Source: Deltaproteobacteria bacterium (GTDB lineage: Bacteria; Myxococcota_A; Polyangia; HGW-17). From it: 39,197 nt of DNA. The stretch covers positions 1 to 39,197 of the forward strand of contig JAFGWM010000077.1 of the NCBI GenBank assembly GCA_016937155.1, given 5' to 3'. The notes beneath the pieces are model-generated. The model made no database searches. It was not told the origin of the DNA and saw only the letters and a program-made list of their open reading frames with translations. Position numbers and translations under genes: made by a program. Each line of letters begins with the position of its first letter. Within the stretch, counting starts at the first letter, position 1. Of this stretch, positions 1-9,457 are shown piece by piece.

Positions 1-203
1 GGGCAAAATCGATGGGATAACTGTATTCTGAAACGGCAAATCCTAGTTAAAACGATACAAAATAAGCGCGAGAAACCACAAAATTCAGCAACAGAAACAG
101 ATGGGAAAAAACCAGGAAGGAAAAATAAGAAATATACCCATTCTCATAAAAACTAACCTGGGTTAATAAATTATATTGGATTAAAGACTCCTAAAAATGG
201 TTA

Positions 204-255
204 TCCTTGATTCTAATCAAGGAAACAATAAGTTAAATGAACTAAGAATAGAACA
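204..255 (+). promoter_or_regulatory. FNR/CRP-type operator and class II-like promoter of hcp
   Basis: Positions 207-220 read TTGAT-TCTA-ATCAA, an exact match to the FNR-family consensus TTGAT-N4-ATCAA, inside a longer perfect palindrome with 8-base arms (204-211 and 216-223). A TAAGAA -10-like hexamer lies at 243-248. If transcription starts near 255, the operator centre falls at -41.5 and the -10 box at -12 to -7, the geometry of class II FNR-activated promoters. hcp genes are commonly controlled by FNR, DNR or HcpR regulators, so the assignment fits. Which regulator binds is inference. Confidence 0.7.
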
Positions 256-266
256 ACATTTGAACA

Positions 267-288
267 TTGTCATCACTCCTGATGACAA
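267..288 (+). promoter_or_regulatory. Second perfect palindrome in the hcp leader
   Basis: Two perfect 9-base arms (267-275, TTGTCATCA, and 280-288, TGATGACAA) flank a CTCC spacer. The palindrome lies just downstream of the predicted transcription start and ends 14 bases before the AAAGGA ribosome binding site. It could be a repressor operator, a site for a second nitrosative-stress regulator, or an mRNA hairpin. The arms differ from the FNR consensus, so a different protein is likely. Confidence 0.55.
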
Positions 289-315
289 GTGATTTATCAC
301 AGAAAGGATTTTTAA

Positions 316-1929
316 ATGAGTATGTTTTGTTATCAGTGTCAGGAAGCAGCAAAAGGTACCGGATGTAATATAAAAGGAGTTTGTGGGAAAACTGAAGAGA
401 CAGCTAATTATCAGGATACACTTATATATATCTTAAAAGGAATTTCCAGGGTACAGGTAGCATCTGAACACGCTGTTGATAGTGAAGTAGGAAGTTTTAT
501 TGCTGATGCACTTTTTGCTACTATAACTAATGCCAACTTTGATACTGAAAGATTCATTAACCTCATTAACGAAGGCATCAGTATAAGAAACCGATTGATT
601 AGAGAATTTTCAGTGAATGACCACCATGACACTGTCACATGGAAGCCAGAACGGGATAGTGACTATTATAATCATTTTGATATTTCATCCATACTTTCAG
701 TTACTAATGAGGATATTCGTTCACTAAGAGAATTATTGATTTACGGTCTTAAAGGAGTTGCAGCTTATATGACCCATGCAACTACTCTAGGTAAAAATAA
801 TACGGAAATATATAATTTTATGATTAAAGCACTAGACTCTACAACCAGAGATCTCACGGTAAACGAACTGGTGTCGCTAGTAATGGAATGTGGAAAATTT
901 GCAGTTGATACGATGGCTCTACTTGATAGTGCAAACACTGAATCGTATGGAAATCCTGAAATTACAGAAGTAAATATTGGGACAAAATCTAACCCCGGTA
1001 TACTTATCAGCGGCCATGATCTAAAAGATATGGAACTCCTTCTCAAACAAACAGAAGGCACAGGTATTGATATTTACACCCATAGTGAAATGCTTCCGGC
1101 AAATTACTATCCTGCTTTTAAAAAATATAAACATTTTGTTGGCAATTATGGAAATGCCTGGTGGAAACAAGGCGAAGAGTTTGAAACGTTTAATGGTCCA
1201 ATACTAATGACAACAAACTGTATTGTTCCTGTTAAGGATTCATACAAAAATCGCATTTTCACAACAGGTATGGCAGGATATCCCGGCGTAAAGCACATCA
1301 GCGAAATTAATGGAACGAAAGATTTTGGTGAAATTATAAAACTTGCAAAATCATGCAATCCGCCTGTTCAGATTGAACAGGGTAAAATTATTGGTGGGTT
1401 TGCACATCATCAGGTTTTGTCACTTGCTGACAAAATAATTGATGCGGTAAAAACCGGTGCTATTAAAAAATTTGTAGTTATGGCTGGATGCGATGGTAGA
1501 CATAAAAGTAGAGAATATTACACAGAAGTTGCGAACATCCTTCCAAAGGATTCTGTTATACTGACAGCAGGTTGTGCAAAGTATAGATATAACAAACTTA
1601 ACCTGGGTGATATTGGTGGAATTCCCAGAGTGCTTGATGCAGGACAGTGTAATGATAGTTATTCACTTGCTGTAATAGCATTAAAACTTAAAGAAGTATT
1701 TGAACTTGCAGATATTAATGATCTTCCGATTGAATATGACATTGCATGGTATGAGCAAAAGGCAGTTGCAGTACTTCTGGCACTGCTTTATCTTGGCGTA
1801 AAAAACATAAGATTAGGACCAACACTTCCTGCTTTTCTATCACCAAATGTGGCTAATGTACTTATTGAAACCTTTGGTATTAAAGGAATAAACACTGCCA
1901 AAGCAGATGTTTCTGAAATGATGAGTTAG
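316..1929 (+). CDS. hcp: Hybrid cluster protein (class I hydroxylamine reductase)
   Basis: Redox enzyme of nitrosative-stress defence, known as hydroxylamine reductase and NO reductase/S-nitrosylase. The 537-residue length is normal. The N-terminal motif C5-x2-C8-x8-C17-x5-C23 is the class I spacing that binds a [4Fe-4S] cubane in anaerobes. All ligands of the hybrid Fe-S-O cluster are recognisable: H234, E258, C302, C392 (in AGCDGR, the persulfide Cys), C420, C445, E480 and K482. AAAGGA precedes the ATG by 7 bases. No hcr-type reductase or regulator gene lies alongside. The stop codon overlaps that of the opposing lipoprotein gene by two bases, leaving no room for a terminator. Confidence 0.97.
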   Translation: MSMFCYQCQEAAKGTGCNIKGVCGKTEETANYQDTLIYILKGISRVQVASEHAVDSEVGSFIADALFATITNANFDTERFINLINEGISIRNRLIREFSVNDHHDTVTWKPERDSDYYNHFDISSILSVTNEDIRSLRELLIYGLKGVAAYMTHATTLGKNNTEIYNFMIKALDSTTRDLTVNELVSLVMECGKFAVDTMALLDSANTESYGNPEITEVNIGTKSNPGILISGHDLKDMELLLKQTEGTGIDIYTHSEMLPANYYPAFKKYKHFVGNYGNAWWKQGEEFETFNGPILMTTNCIVPVKDSYKNRIFTTGMAGYPGVKHISEINGTKDFGEIIKLAKSCNPPVQIEQGKIIGGFAHHQVLSLADKIIDAVKTGAIKKFVVMAGCDGRHKSREYYTEVANILPKDSVILTAGCAKYRYNKLNLGDIGGIPRVLDAGQCNDSYSLAVIALKLKEVFELADINDLPIEYDIAWYEQKAVAVLLALLYLGVKNIRLGPTLPAFLSPNVANVLIETFGIKGINTAKADVSEMMS

Positions 1930-3512
1930 CGGAAAACCACTTGCTTTTGTAACTGGGTGCTTCTTATTGAGTTCTTATCTGAACAATCCAGTTTTAGAAA
2001 ATATCTGCCACTAAGTTTACGTGGAATTCTGAAAACAGTATTAATACGCATGGGAGAAATTGAGTGATACCACGTATTTTTTACCTGAAAGGCTGAACTT
2101 TTATACTCAGGAGCCTCCAAAAGGGGCTTTGTGACTGAAAAAACACATTCGCTTGAAGTTTCAAAGTAATCAAGGGTATGACCAGCAACAGTTTTCGACA
2201 ATTTATTAGCTTTCATTCCTTCCATCACAAAGGATGCATGAATAGTTCCCGGAACCCTTAAAACTGGATTTTTATCAGTAATAAAAATTCCATTATTTCC
2301 TAACTGCAGCTTTTTCACTGTATACCCACTGGCAGGTTTTAACTCCCTGCCACCCACATTGAATACTGCTTCATATTCGAAGAATCTGGAATCCATTTTC
2401 ATTCTTAGTTTAACTGCATATTTGCCTGCTGGAGCAAACTCAGGTACGGTAAAAGGAAAAGAAATCGCAGTTCCATTTGGATGAATCTCACGCTTGGTAT
2501 TTTTTTTAATAAAATAGATCCCCTTATCTGGACCGGTAATACCAACATCTATGACAACACTACCCTTACCAAAGAACATTGCACTGAGCATTCCTTCATC
2601 CTGCCGATACCATATTTTACCAGGATTTGCATCCGGATTCAGAATCATAACATTCGCAATAGGTCCGGGTGATACCACCTTTATTCCCTCACCTGTTTTT
2701 ATCCTTTTTCCTTCTGTTTCAATGCTTACAAGCATCTGATAATTCGATGCTTCTTCTGGAGCAATCAGTGTAAAAACTTTCCACATGTTTATTCGATGCT
2801 TATCTACTGTGATATCTTTTGCAACTGTTGAAAGTACACTGCCCCCCTTACGTCTTATCTGAAGATTGACTGAAACCTTTTGGCCCTTTTTTACTCCACC
2901 AAGTAGAATGTATACCGGAAATTTTCTTCCTGAACTTATTTTCTCAGGGTAAATAACTTCCCTTAACTGAAAACCCTTTCCGGCATATTCTCTTGATGAA
3001 ACTTCAAAAGGTGCAATTATAGTGCCTGATTTGCCAGTCTGAGAAATGTCTGCCTGAATAGAGTACATTCCCGTAGGCCAGTCGGAACCAGTGTTTAGCA
3101 CTAAGCCAACAATTCCATTCGAACCTTTTACACTACTTCCCTTTAACAACGTCCTACTGTCCTTGTAATAAACTCCCTCAGGACCAACTATTTTAACATC
3201 AGCTTTCAGGTTCTCATTTTTTATAAGCCCTTTTATATTAATAAAACAGCTTAATTTTTCACCAGCCTTTACCGGTCCTTTTTTCCCACCACCTGAAACA
3301 ATCAGCCCTTCAACCACTTTATATTTTCCAGAAATAACCCAGGCACTTTCCGACTTATCTTTTTTTGGTGCTAATTCAAGATTTGCTTTTTTCTGAACAT
3401 CAATACTTTTGTTATTTTTTTCTTTATCCTTTTCACAGGATAAAAAAAGAAAAGAAATACAAAACAAAAAGAATCCTGTGCTTTCCTTAAAATTAGAATT
3501 CAGGAGTGACAT
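1926..3512 (-). CDS. Lipoprotein with about four Ig-like beta-sandwich modules
   Basis: No named family recognised. The N-terminus is a lipoprotein signal peptide with lipobox FLSC (Cys about residue 26), followed by a Lys/Asp/Glu-rich linker. The remaining roughly 450 residues look like four consecutive beta-sandwich modules of about 100 residues. Each opens with a V/I-x-P or 'G..v' strand and alternates short hydrophobic strands with Gly/Lys turns, including phrases such as GKYAVKLRM and TGMYSIQAD, resembling MG2- or Ig-like folds. The third-person partner is unknown. The gene overlaps the end of nadB by 13 bases, with GGAG 9 bases before its ATG, so the two are probably cotranscribed. Likely envelope-facing; whether it sits in the inner or outer membrane cannot be told. 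Confidence 0.8.
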   Translation of the reverse strand: MSLLNSNFKESTGFFLFCISFLFLSCEKDKEKNNKSIDVQKKANLELAPKKDKSESAWVISGKYKVVEGLIVSGGGKKGPVKAGEKLSCFINIKGLIKNENLKADVKIVGPEGVYYKDSRTLLKGSSVKGSNGIVGLVLNTGSDWPTGMYSIQADISQTGKSGTIIAPFEVSSREYAGKGFQLREVIYPEKISSGRKFPVYILLGGVKKGQKVSVNLQIRRKGGSVLSTVAKDITVDKHRINMWKVFTLIAPEEASNYQMLVSIETEGKRIKTGEGIKVVSPGPIANVMILNPDANPGKIWYRQDEGMLSAMFFGKGSVVIDVGITGPDKGIYFIKKNTKREIHPNGTAISFPFTVPEFAPAGKYAVKLRMKMDSRFFEYEAVFNVGGRELKPASGYTVKKLQLGNNGIFITDKNPVLRVPGTIHASFVMEGMKANKLSKTVAGHTLDYFETSSECVFSVTKPLLEAPEYKSSAFQVKNTWYHSISPMRINTVFRIPRKLSGRYFLKLDCSDKNSIRSTQLQKQVVFR

Positions 3513-5104
3513 GGACCAACTCCTCTGAAAAGTACAGTACTCCTTTTATGAAAATCACTTTTTTCAGGGTGATCAAGATTATAGTGAAGCCCCCTGCTTT
3601 CCTGCCGCCTCTGGGCTCCGTGTACGATAATATCTGCAACAAGTGCCAGATTCCTTAATTCAAGCAACTCCGGTGTTACAAGAAAATCCCAATAATAATT
3701 CCTTATTTCATCTCTGATTAGATCTATTCTGGCCTTGGCTCTGGCCAGTCTTCGGTCACTTCTAACTATTCCAACGTAATTCCACATTGTTCTTCTGATT
3801 TCGTCCCAGTTCTGGGAAACAACAACACCCTCATCACTCGAAACTGCGTGTCCGGACTTCCATGGTATAATTCCTCCAGGTCTGACAAGTTCACATTCTT
3901 TCACAGCATCAGAAGCTCTATGGGCAAAAACAAGGGCTTCCAGTAGTGAATTTGATGCCATTCGGCATGCTCCATGCAATCCTGTATGTGATGCCTCTCC
4001 GATTGCAAAAAGATTCTGAATATTTGTTCTACCATTTTGGTCAACAGCAATTCCTCCACAGCTGTAATGAGCAGCAGGAACTACTGGAATAGGTGATTCC
4101 CGCATATCAATACCAAATTCTATAAGTTTCTTAAAAATATTTGGAAATCTATGTTCAAGAAATACTCCATCAAGATGAGTCATATCGAGCAGTGCACTGT
4201 CGTCACCCGATTTTTTCAGCTCCGAGTCAATAGCCCTTGCCACCACATCTCTAGGAGCAAGCTCACCACGGCTATGGTAACTACTCATAAATGCAGTTCC
4301 ATCCATACGTCTCAAAACGCCGCCTTCTCCTCTTAAAGCCTCACTGATGAGAAAACTTTTTGCGTTTGGATGGTATAAACAGGTGGGATGAAACTGGTAA
4401 AACTCCATATTTTCAATTTCTGCCCCTGCTCGATACGCAAGCGCAATACCATCGCCTACACTTGTATCCGGGTTGGATGTGTAAAGATAAACCTTCCCTG
4501 CGCCCCCTGATGCAATAATAGTTGAACGGGCTATTATTGTATCTATAGTATTAGTTTCTCTGTCCAGAACAAACGCACCAAAACAGGAATTTCCGCCACC
4601 ATATTTGGACATTGAAAGCAGATCAACAGCCATGGTGTTCTCAATTATTCTAATACTGGTATTACGCCTTACACTTGCTTCAAGTCTGGCCATAAGCCCT
4701 TCACCAGTAAAATCTTCAATATGAACAACCCGTCTTTTTGTGTGTCCACCCTCAAGGCCCAAATCAAACTTGCCTTCCTTTTGGCCACTAAAGACTACTC
4801 CAAAATTGTCCACAAGATCCTTAATTCTGTCGGGACCGCTTTCCACAGTAAGACGAACAACATCCTCATTGCAAAGTCCGGCACCAGTAATCAGGGTATC
4901 GTTTACGTGCGCTTCAAAGGAATCATCATCTCCTAGAACACTTGCTATACCTGCCTGTGCAAGAACAGTTGTTCCATCCCTGAGACTTCTTTTTGTCACA
5001 ATTGTCACTTTACCGTGCTTACTGGCGTGTGAAGCGAAATAAAGCCCCGCAAGGCCGCTACCTATTACTAAATAATCTGTATCTATAATTTTTGGCATTC
5101 TCAT
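3500..5104 (-). CDS. nadB: L-aspartate oxidase
   Basis: FAD enzyme that oxidises L-aspartate to iminoaspartate, the first step of de novo NAD synthesis. The N-terminal dinucleotide fold reads VIGSGLAGLYFA. Later family motifs are visible: AQAGIA, QFHPTCLYHP, LRGEGGVL with GRGEL-type Arg (HSRGELAPRDVVARA), HYSCGGI and the C-terminal FAIGEASHTGLHGACRMASNSLLEALV FAD-binding block. HYSCGGI and the early Gly-rich stretch fit NadB rather than SdhA/FrdA, and no sdhBC neighbours exist. The frame is open back to a TTG at 5140, but ATG at 5104 (or 5098) lies beside the first beta strand and gives about 534 residues. GGGAG lies rather far upstream, so the start is not certain. nadA and nadC are not in the window. 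Confidence 0.95.
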   Translation of the reverse strand: MRMPKIIDTDYLVIGSGLAGLYFASHASKHGKVTIVTKRSLRDGTTVLAQAGIASVLGDDDSFEAHVNDTLITGAGLCNEDVVRLTVESGPDRIKDLVDNFGVVFSGQKEGKFDLGLEGGHTKRRVVHIEDFTGEGLMARLEASVRRNTSIRIIENTMAVDLLSMSKYGGGNSCFGAFVLDRETNTIDTIIARSTIIASGGAGKVYLYTSNPDTSVGDGIALAYRAGAEIENMEFYQFHPTCLYHPNAKSFLISEALRGEGGVLRRMDGTAFMSSYHSRGELAPRDVVARAIDSELKKSGDDSALLDMTHLDGVFLEHRFPNIFKKLIEFGIDMRESPIPVVPAAHYSCGGIAVDQNGRTNIQNLFAIGEASHTGLHGACRMASNSLLEALVFAHRASDAVKECELVRPGGIIPWKSGHAVSSDEGVVVSQNWDEIRRTMWNYVGIVRSDRRLARAKARIDLIRDEIRNYYWDFLVTPELLELRNLALVADIIVHGAQRRQESRGLHYNLDHPEKSDFHKRSTVLFRGVGPCHS

Positions 5105-5245
5105 GGTATTCAGTAATATTACTCCCAGAATTGTTCGCAACTATTTTTATTTTCTGAAGTGAAAAAAACTCCCTGATATGCAATAAATACCTGTTAAGCA
5201 GTCTTTGAATAGAATTCTGCAATTATTATAAAGGATTATTTTTGT

Positions 5246-6238
5246 ATGAAACCTGTCTTACTGGAATTTACCCTCCCTCTTTTAGGTAAAATAACATTTC
5301 CCGCCTATTTCACCATGCTTGCAATTGCCTTTATTGTTGGACTTATACTGCTGGAAAGAGCTGCAAGGAGCTTAAGGATATCTCCACTCAGACTTTATGA
5401 TATGGGAATTTTCATTGTGGTAATTTCTCTTTTTGGCGCCAGATTCTTGCATGTAATTGCCGATGGACAGTTGACTGATTATGTAAATCTGTGTGTTGCC
5501 CCCCAGAAAGTAGAGGTGCCTGTTGGCAAAGGAGGGCCAAAAACCTATGTATGCTCATCATCATCTGAATGCGGTGACGGATTCTTATGTGACGGGGAAT
5601 CAAAAAAATGCTATCCGGAGAGGGATTGTCTTACGGTATTTAAGGTATGGAGAGGAGGACTGGTATTTTATGGCGGATTTATTTTCGCCTCTCTTTTCAC
5701 TGTCTGGTATCTCCGAAGATTCAAACTGCCTTCGTGGAAAGTACTTGATGTATTTGGCTATATAATGCCTCTAGGTCTTTTTATTGCGAGACTGGGGTGT
5801 CTGCTGAATGGCTGCTGTTATGGAAAAATCACAAGTGTACCATGGGCTATAAGATATGGCCGCTGGAGAGGGCCATGGGAAGATCACCTTAAGGCTGGAC
5901 AAATAGATATTACATCTGAATTTTCAAAACATGTACATCCCACCCAGCTCTATCATAGTGCAGCTAGTTTACTAATCTTTCTGATAGCTTATTTTATTAT
6001 CAGAAAGAGGAAGACATGGGATGGTCAGGTTTTGGCTTTTTTCCTCGTTGGATATTCAATCCAGAGATTTATTATTGAGTTTTTCAGAAATGACCCCCGT
6101 GGAAGTGCACTCCATCTTAGTACTTCACAGCTAATATCACTTGCTGTAATTGCCGTGGGACTCTGGATATACTGGAAAAAACCATCAATACATAACGGAC
6201 TTAAAAATGCATCCGAAACTATCCCCTCAGATAATTGA
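5246..6238 (+). CDS. lgt: Prolipoprotein diacylglyceryl transferase with Cys-rich insertion
   Basis: Inner-membrane enzyme that moves diacylglycerol from phosphatidylglycerol to the lipobox Cys of prolipoproteins. It has about seven TM helices, the signature ARLGCLLNGCCYG (residues 181-193), HPTQLY near 241-246, and the essential-Arg segment RFIIEFFR near 274. Between residues about 80 and 129, in the loop before FKVWRGGLVFYGG, lies a roughly 45-residue insertion with six Cys (83, 103, 109, 115, 122, 128) in a CGxGFxCD pattern. E. coli Lgt has nothing like it, and by topology it should be periplasmic. AAGGA precedes the ATG by 10 bases. The 3' end overlaps tsaE by 32 bases. The host's many lipoproteins are its substrates. 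Confidence 0.96.
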   Translation: MKPVLLEFTLPLLGKITFPAYFTMLAIAFIVGLILLERAARSLRISPLRLYDMGIFIVVISLFGARFLHVIADGQLTDYVNLCVAPQKVEVPVGKGGPKTYVCSSSSECGDGFLCDGESKKCYPERDCLTVFKVWRGGLVFYGGFIFASLFTVWYLRRFKLPSWKVLDVFGYIMPLGLFIARLGCLLNGCCYGKITSVPWAIRYGRWRGPWEDHLKAGQIDITSEFSKHVHPTQLYHSAASLLIFLIAYFIIRKRKTWDGQVLAFFLVGYSIQRFIIEFFRNDPRGSALHLSTSQLISLAVIAVGLWIYWKKPSIHNGLKNASETIPSDN

Positions 6239-6698
6239 AATATTTCAAACAAATTCAGTAAATGAAACTCGAAAACTGTCTGAAAAACTTGGTAAAGTTC
6301 TTAAAGCAGGAGACAATGTGGCTCTCACTGGAAATCTTGGAGCCGGAAAAACTCATATGGCACAAGGAATTGCGTTAGGAGTGGGTCTTACCAGTGACAA
6401 TTATATAACAAGTCCAACTTTCACATTAATTGATGAACATTATCTGAATGATATCATCTTTTATCATATGGATCTTTACCGCCTAAATGACATCGATGAA
6501 CTTCTTGAACTGGATTTCCATGATATCATCCGGAGCGGAAATATTTCTGTGGTGGAGTGGTGGGACCTTTTCCCTGAAACAATTCCTTCTAACACCCTGA
6601 TTGTAGCGATTGATATAATATCTGAAAATTCAAGGGAAATTTTAATGGCATCCGGAAAACCTGAAAACTGGACAGACAGATTGTCAAATATCAGATAA
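6207..6698 (+). CDS. tsaE: tRNA t6A37 biosynthesis ATPase TsaE
   Basis: P-loop ATPase that with TsaB and TsaD makes N6-threonylcarbamoyladenosine at position 37 of ANN-decoding tRNAs. The Walker A motif is GNLGAGKT (residues 42-49). The family blocks SPTFTLIDEHY, HMDLYRL and VEWWDLFP follow in the expected order, and 163 residues is normal. The frame is open from 6150, but ATG at 6207 begins the conserved region and has GGAC upstream; this start lies 32 bases inside lgt, so translation is probably coupled. tsaB, tsaC and tsaD are not in the window. Confidence 0.93.
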   Translation: MHPKLSPQIIEIFQTNSVNETRKLSEKLGKVLKAGDNVALTGNLGAGKTHMAQGIALGVGLTSDNYITSPTFTLIDEHYLNDIIFYHMDLYRLNDIDELLELDFHDIIRSGNISVVEWWDLFPETIPSNTLIVAIDIISENSREILMASGKPENWTDRLSNIR

Positions 6699-6710
6699 TT
6701 TCTCTATTAT
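6681..6710 (+). promoter_or_regulatory. Candidate sigma-70 promoter of argF
   Basis: TTGTCA (6681-6686) and TATTAT (6705-6710) are separated by 18 bases, each matching five of six consensus positions. The site overlaps the tsaE stop codon and lies about 90 bases before the argF ATG. I saw no clear ARG box. It is a pattern match only. Confidence 0.4.
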
Positions 6711-6800
6711 TCAGCTTCCTGTTTCAATTTTCTAGTGTTAGTTATCTACCAGTCAATACTTTTCGGGGAAACCTGAAGGAACATTTTTTGGAGGTCAGAT

Positions 6801-7778
6801 ATGCCAGTAAATCTTAGAGGACGCCACTTTTTAAAACTGCTTGATTTCAAACCTGAAGAAATTGCATTTCTTCTTACCCTGTCCAAAAAACTTAAGGAAG
6901 ACAAAATGGTAGGGACTAGACATCGTCTTCTTGATGGAAAAAACATTGCGCTTATCTTTGAGAAAGCATCCACAAGGACTAGATGTGCATTTGTTGCAGC
7001 ATGCATTGATGAAGGTGCCCACCCTGAATATCTTGGAAAAGGAGATATTCAACTGGGAAAGAAAGAAACTGTAAAGGATACTGCAAGAGTTCTTGGAAGA
7101 TATTTTGACGGAATAGAATTCCGTGGTTTCTCACAAAAAACTGTTGAGGAACTGGCTGAATTTGCTGGAGTACCGGTGTGGAATGGCCTGACTGATCTTT
7201 ATCATCCCACTCAGATTCTAGCTGATTTTCTAACTGTAATGGAAAACTTTGGAAAACTGGAAGGAATCACCCTTGCTTATGTCGGCGATGGCAGAAACAA
7301 TATGGCCAGAAGTCTCCTTATCGGAGGAATGAAAATGGGGATGAACATTAAAATAGTTGCCCCGGAATCACTGTTTCCTGATGATGAACTGATTTCCAAG
7401 GCCACTGAAATTGCATCTGAAACAGGAGCTTCATTTGAACTCACCAGTAGCGTGGATAAGGGTGTAAATGGCGCACACGTTATCTACACAGATGTGTGGG
7501 TAAGTATGGGTGAGGAAAGCCAATGGAACGAAAGACTTAACCTCCTCATGCCATATCAGGTTAACGAATCAATGATGAAAAAAACCGGACGGGATGACAC
7601 TATTTTCCTTCATTGTCTCCCTGCTTTTCATAATAATGATACTGAACTTTCAAAAGAGACAGGAGCTCTGGAAGTCACTGAAGAAGTATTTGAAGGAAAG
7701 GCCTCAAGAGTTTTCGATCAGGCGGAGAACAGAATGCACACAATCAAGGCCGTCATGGTTTCCACACTTGGTGCCTAA
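6801..7778 (+). CDS. argF: Ornithine carbamoyltransferase
   Basis: Cytosolic enzyme joining carbamoyl phosphate and ornithine to give citrulline in arginine synthesis. It shows the carbamoyl-phosphate loop STRTR (residues 57-61), [23 protein letters not shown] (the ornithine-binding SMG loop) and FLHCLPAFH, whose HCLP motif marks ornithine rather than aspartate transcarbamoylases. The length of 325 residues is typical. GGAGG stands 6 bases before the ATG. Its stop is only two bases from the opposing pit stop. No other arg gene is adjacent, so argF appears to be a single-gene unit. Confidence 0.97.
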   Translation: MPVNLRGRHFLKLLDFKPEEIAFLLTLSKKLKEDKMVGTRHRLLDGKNIALIFEKASTRTRCAFVAACIDEGAHPEYLGKGDIQLGKKETVKDTARVLGRYFDGIEFRGFSQKTVEELAEFAGVPVWNGLTDLYHPTQILADFLTVMENFGKLEGITLAYVGDGRNNMARSLLIGGMKMGMNIKIVAPESLFPDDELISKATEIASETGASFELTSSVDKGVNGAHVIYTDVWVSMGEESQWNERLNLLMPYQVNESMMKKTGRDDTIFLHCLPAFHNNDTELSKETGALEVTEEVFEGKASRVFDQAENRMHTIKAVMVSTLGA

Positions 7779-7780
7779 AT

Positions 7781-8719
7781 CTATAAAATTCCCAGTTTTA
7801 AAACAGCAGCAGTTATTCCCCAAGTAAGGCCAAAACTTACGGCAGGGGTACCAATCCACCCAAAAATAATTTTAACCAGTGTTGAGGTATTTACTGTCTT
7901 AACCCCACGAATAATGCCAATACCTAAAACAGCACCAACAACTGCCTGAGATGTGGATACAGGCACACCAACTTCTGCATAAATATGAACTGTTATTGCC
8001 TCAGATAAAACAACAACAAACGCGCTGAAAGCATTAAGCTTTACCAGCCCTGCCCCAACGGTCATCATAACATTTCTTGAAAATGTAAGTATCCCCAAAC
8101 CAATGGATAATCCACCAATGAGTGCTCCCATTGATGGTGATAATTCACCGGAGGCAACAAAAGGGCCGGTGACATTTGCCACATTGTTTGCACCAAGAGC
8201 ATAAGCGCCATAACTTCCAGCAGCTATAAGACCTATCCTCAAGACCTTGTCATACATAAACAGTGAGAAATCAATTCTGTTAAAAATCTCCCCAAGGATG
8301 AAGTAAAGTAAAATTGCCACCAGCATAGCTCCCAAAGGAGTTCCTACCCAGCATAAAACCACTTTTGTGAGGCCGCCCCATTCAATTGAATTCCTGAGTA
8401 CACCCATAGCAACCATTGACCCGACAACTGCCTGAGAAGTTGAAACGGGAAGTCCCCAAATTGTCATAATAGTTACTGTAACTGCTGCACTCAAAGATAC
8501 AATAAACGCAAAATTAAGCCCATAAGTGCTTAATCCTTTATATGTATGCATTCCACCCGTACCCTGTAATAAGGCTCCAAGAAGAACAAACACACTGCAT
8601 AATACCGCTGCAGTCCAGAATTTTACCATTCTGGAGGCAACGGCTGTTCCAAAAACATTTGATGCATCATTTGCACCCAGTGACCATCCTAAAAAAACGC
8701 CTGAAATTAACTGCCACAT
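7781..8719 (-). CDS. pit: PiT-family inorganic phosphate transporter
   Basis: Low-affinity, cation-coupled phosphate permease of the inner membrane. The two halves each carry the family signature: GANDASNVFGTAVASR near residues 16-31 and GANNVANVTGPFVASG near 176-191. The repeats PVSTSQAVVG also occur twice, in line with an inverted duplication. About eight to ten TM helices are visible. At 312 residues it is at the short end of the family. It starts 10 bases after the DUF47 gene with GAGG upstream, the usual regulator-transporter pair. Confidence 0.94.
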   Translation of the reverse strand: MWQLISGVFLGWSLGANDASNVFGTAVASRMVKFWTAAVLCSVFVLLGALLQGTGGMHTYKGLSTYGLNFAFIVSLSAAVTVTIMTIWGLPVSTSQAVVGSMVAMGVLRNSIEWGGLTKVVLCWVGTPLGAMLVAILLYFILGEIFNRIDFSLFMYDKVLRIGLIAAGSYGAYALGANNVANVTGPFVASGELSPSMGALIGGLSIGLGILTFSRNVMMTVGAGLVKLNAFSAFVVVLSEAITVHIYAEVGVPVSTSQAVVGAVLGIGIIRGVKTVNTSTLVKIIFGWIGTPAVSFGLTWGITAAVLKLGIL

Positions 8720-8729
8720 TGATCAACCC

Positions 8730-9380
8730 TCAAATTCTTCGTTTAATGGCAATGATACTCATTCGATCAGCACTGTCCTGACATCTGTCACTGATTCGGT
8801 TGATAGAACTGATTATTGCTTTAAGTTGATTTTTATGTGCAAGTTCCAGATCAGATTTAAAAATGGACAGCACTATATCCTGCTGCATTGTGTCAGCTTT
8901 TGATTCACGGGAATCTATCTCTTTATCGATGTAAAGGGTTTCTCTCGGATTGTTCAAAATAGCATCAACAGCTTTTCGTATAAGAGAATATGCCTCCAGA
9001 TTCACTTCAAGAAGATCAGGAATAATTTTTTTTACAAATTCAGTGATCTCAGGTCTTTCAAGATAGAATATATTAATGGAACCTTCAGCAGCTCCAGGAA
9101 TATTATCAATCGATTCAAGCATTCCCAGAAGATCACCTCTGGACTCCGGTAAAAGTGCTTTGCCATAAAGTTTGAACTCTATTTCGCGCCGGATATCATC
9201 AGCACGGCTCTCAGCCTGATGTGTTTTTTTATTCAGTGTTATAAATGTGTCCGTACAACCATTTGTGATATAGTCTTCTATACCGTTACTGCAGGATTGA
9301 ATGCACTCATCAACACTGAGCATATAGTTTTCTATCATTTCTTCTACGGATTTGGATTTACTCCAGAAAAATGGTGCCAT
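8730..9380 (-). CDS. DUF47 (PhoU-like) accessory protein of Pit
   Basis: Helical PhoU-like protein of the DUF47 family, usually encoded next to PiT transporters and thought to modulate phosphate uptake. The 216-residue sequence is almost all amphipathic helix, with the family pattern E-x-x-AD-x-xRREIE (ESRADDIRREIE) and a second half repeat ESKADTMQQDI that could hold metal ions. The frame is open four codons further to a GTG, but that codon is part of the ribosome binding site GTGGAGG, so ATG at 9380 is the start. It is the first gene of the pit operon. Confidence 0.9.
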   Translation of the reverse strand: MAPFFWSKSKSVEEMIENYMLSVDECIQSCSNGIEDYITNGCTDTFITLNKKTHQAESRADDIRREIEFKLYGKALLPESRGDLLGMLESIDNIPGAAEGSINIFYLERPEITEFVKKIIPDLLEVNLEAYSLIRKAVDAILNNPRETLYIDKEIDSRESKADTMQQDIVLSIFKSDLELAHKNQLKAIISSINRISDRCQDSADRMSIIAIKRRI

Positions 9381-9403
9381 ATTTTCCTCCACGCAAAACG
9401 CTC

Positions 9404-9431
9404 ACTATATCAAAGAATTCAATAATTACAA
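9404..9431 (-). promoter_or_regulatory. Candidate extended -10 promoter of DUF47-pit
   Basis: On the minus strand TTGTAA (9431-9426), a 16-base spacer and TATAGT (9409-9404) are preceded by a TG-A extended -10 element. The layout is nearly identical to the candidate promoter before the M3 peptidase gene (TTGTAA, 16 bases, TGA-TATAAC), which strengthens both as the housekeeping pattern of this organism. Confidence 0.5.
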
Positions 9432-9457
9432 TATTTCACAATTAATTTTGAAGAAAA

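Larger units (their letters stand above)
1..315. other. hcp upstream non-coding region
   Basis: No convincing coding region is visible on either strand. The first 200 bases are A+T-rich and show nothing I recognise. The last 115 bases hold two perfect inverted repeats and a promoter-like arrangement, listed separately, that belong to the downstream hybrid cluster protein gene. Confidence 0.6.

Noticed and set aside
5104-5140. TTG start giving a longer NadB
   Set aside because: The added 12 residues precede the dinucleotide-binding strand without homology; ATG 5104 or 5098 is better.
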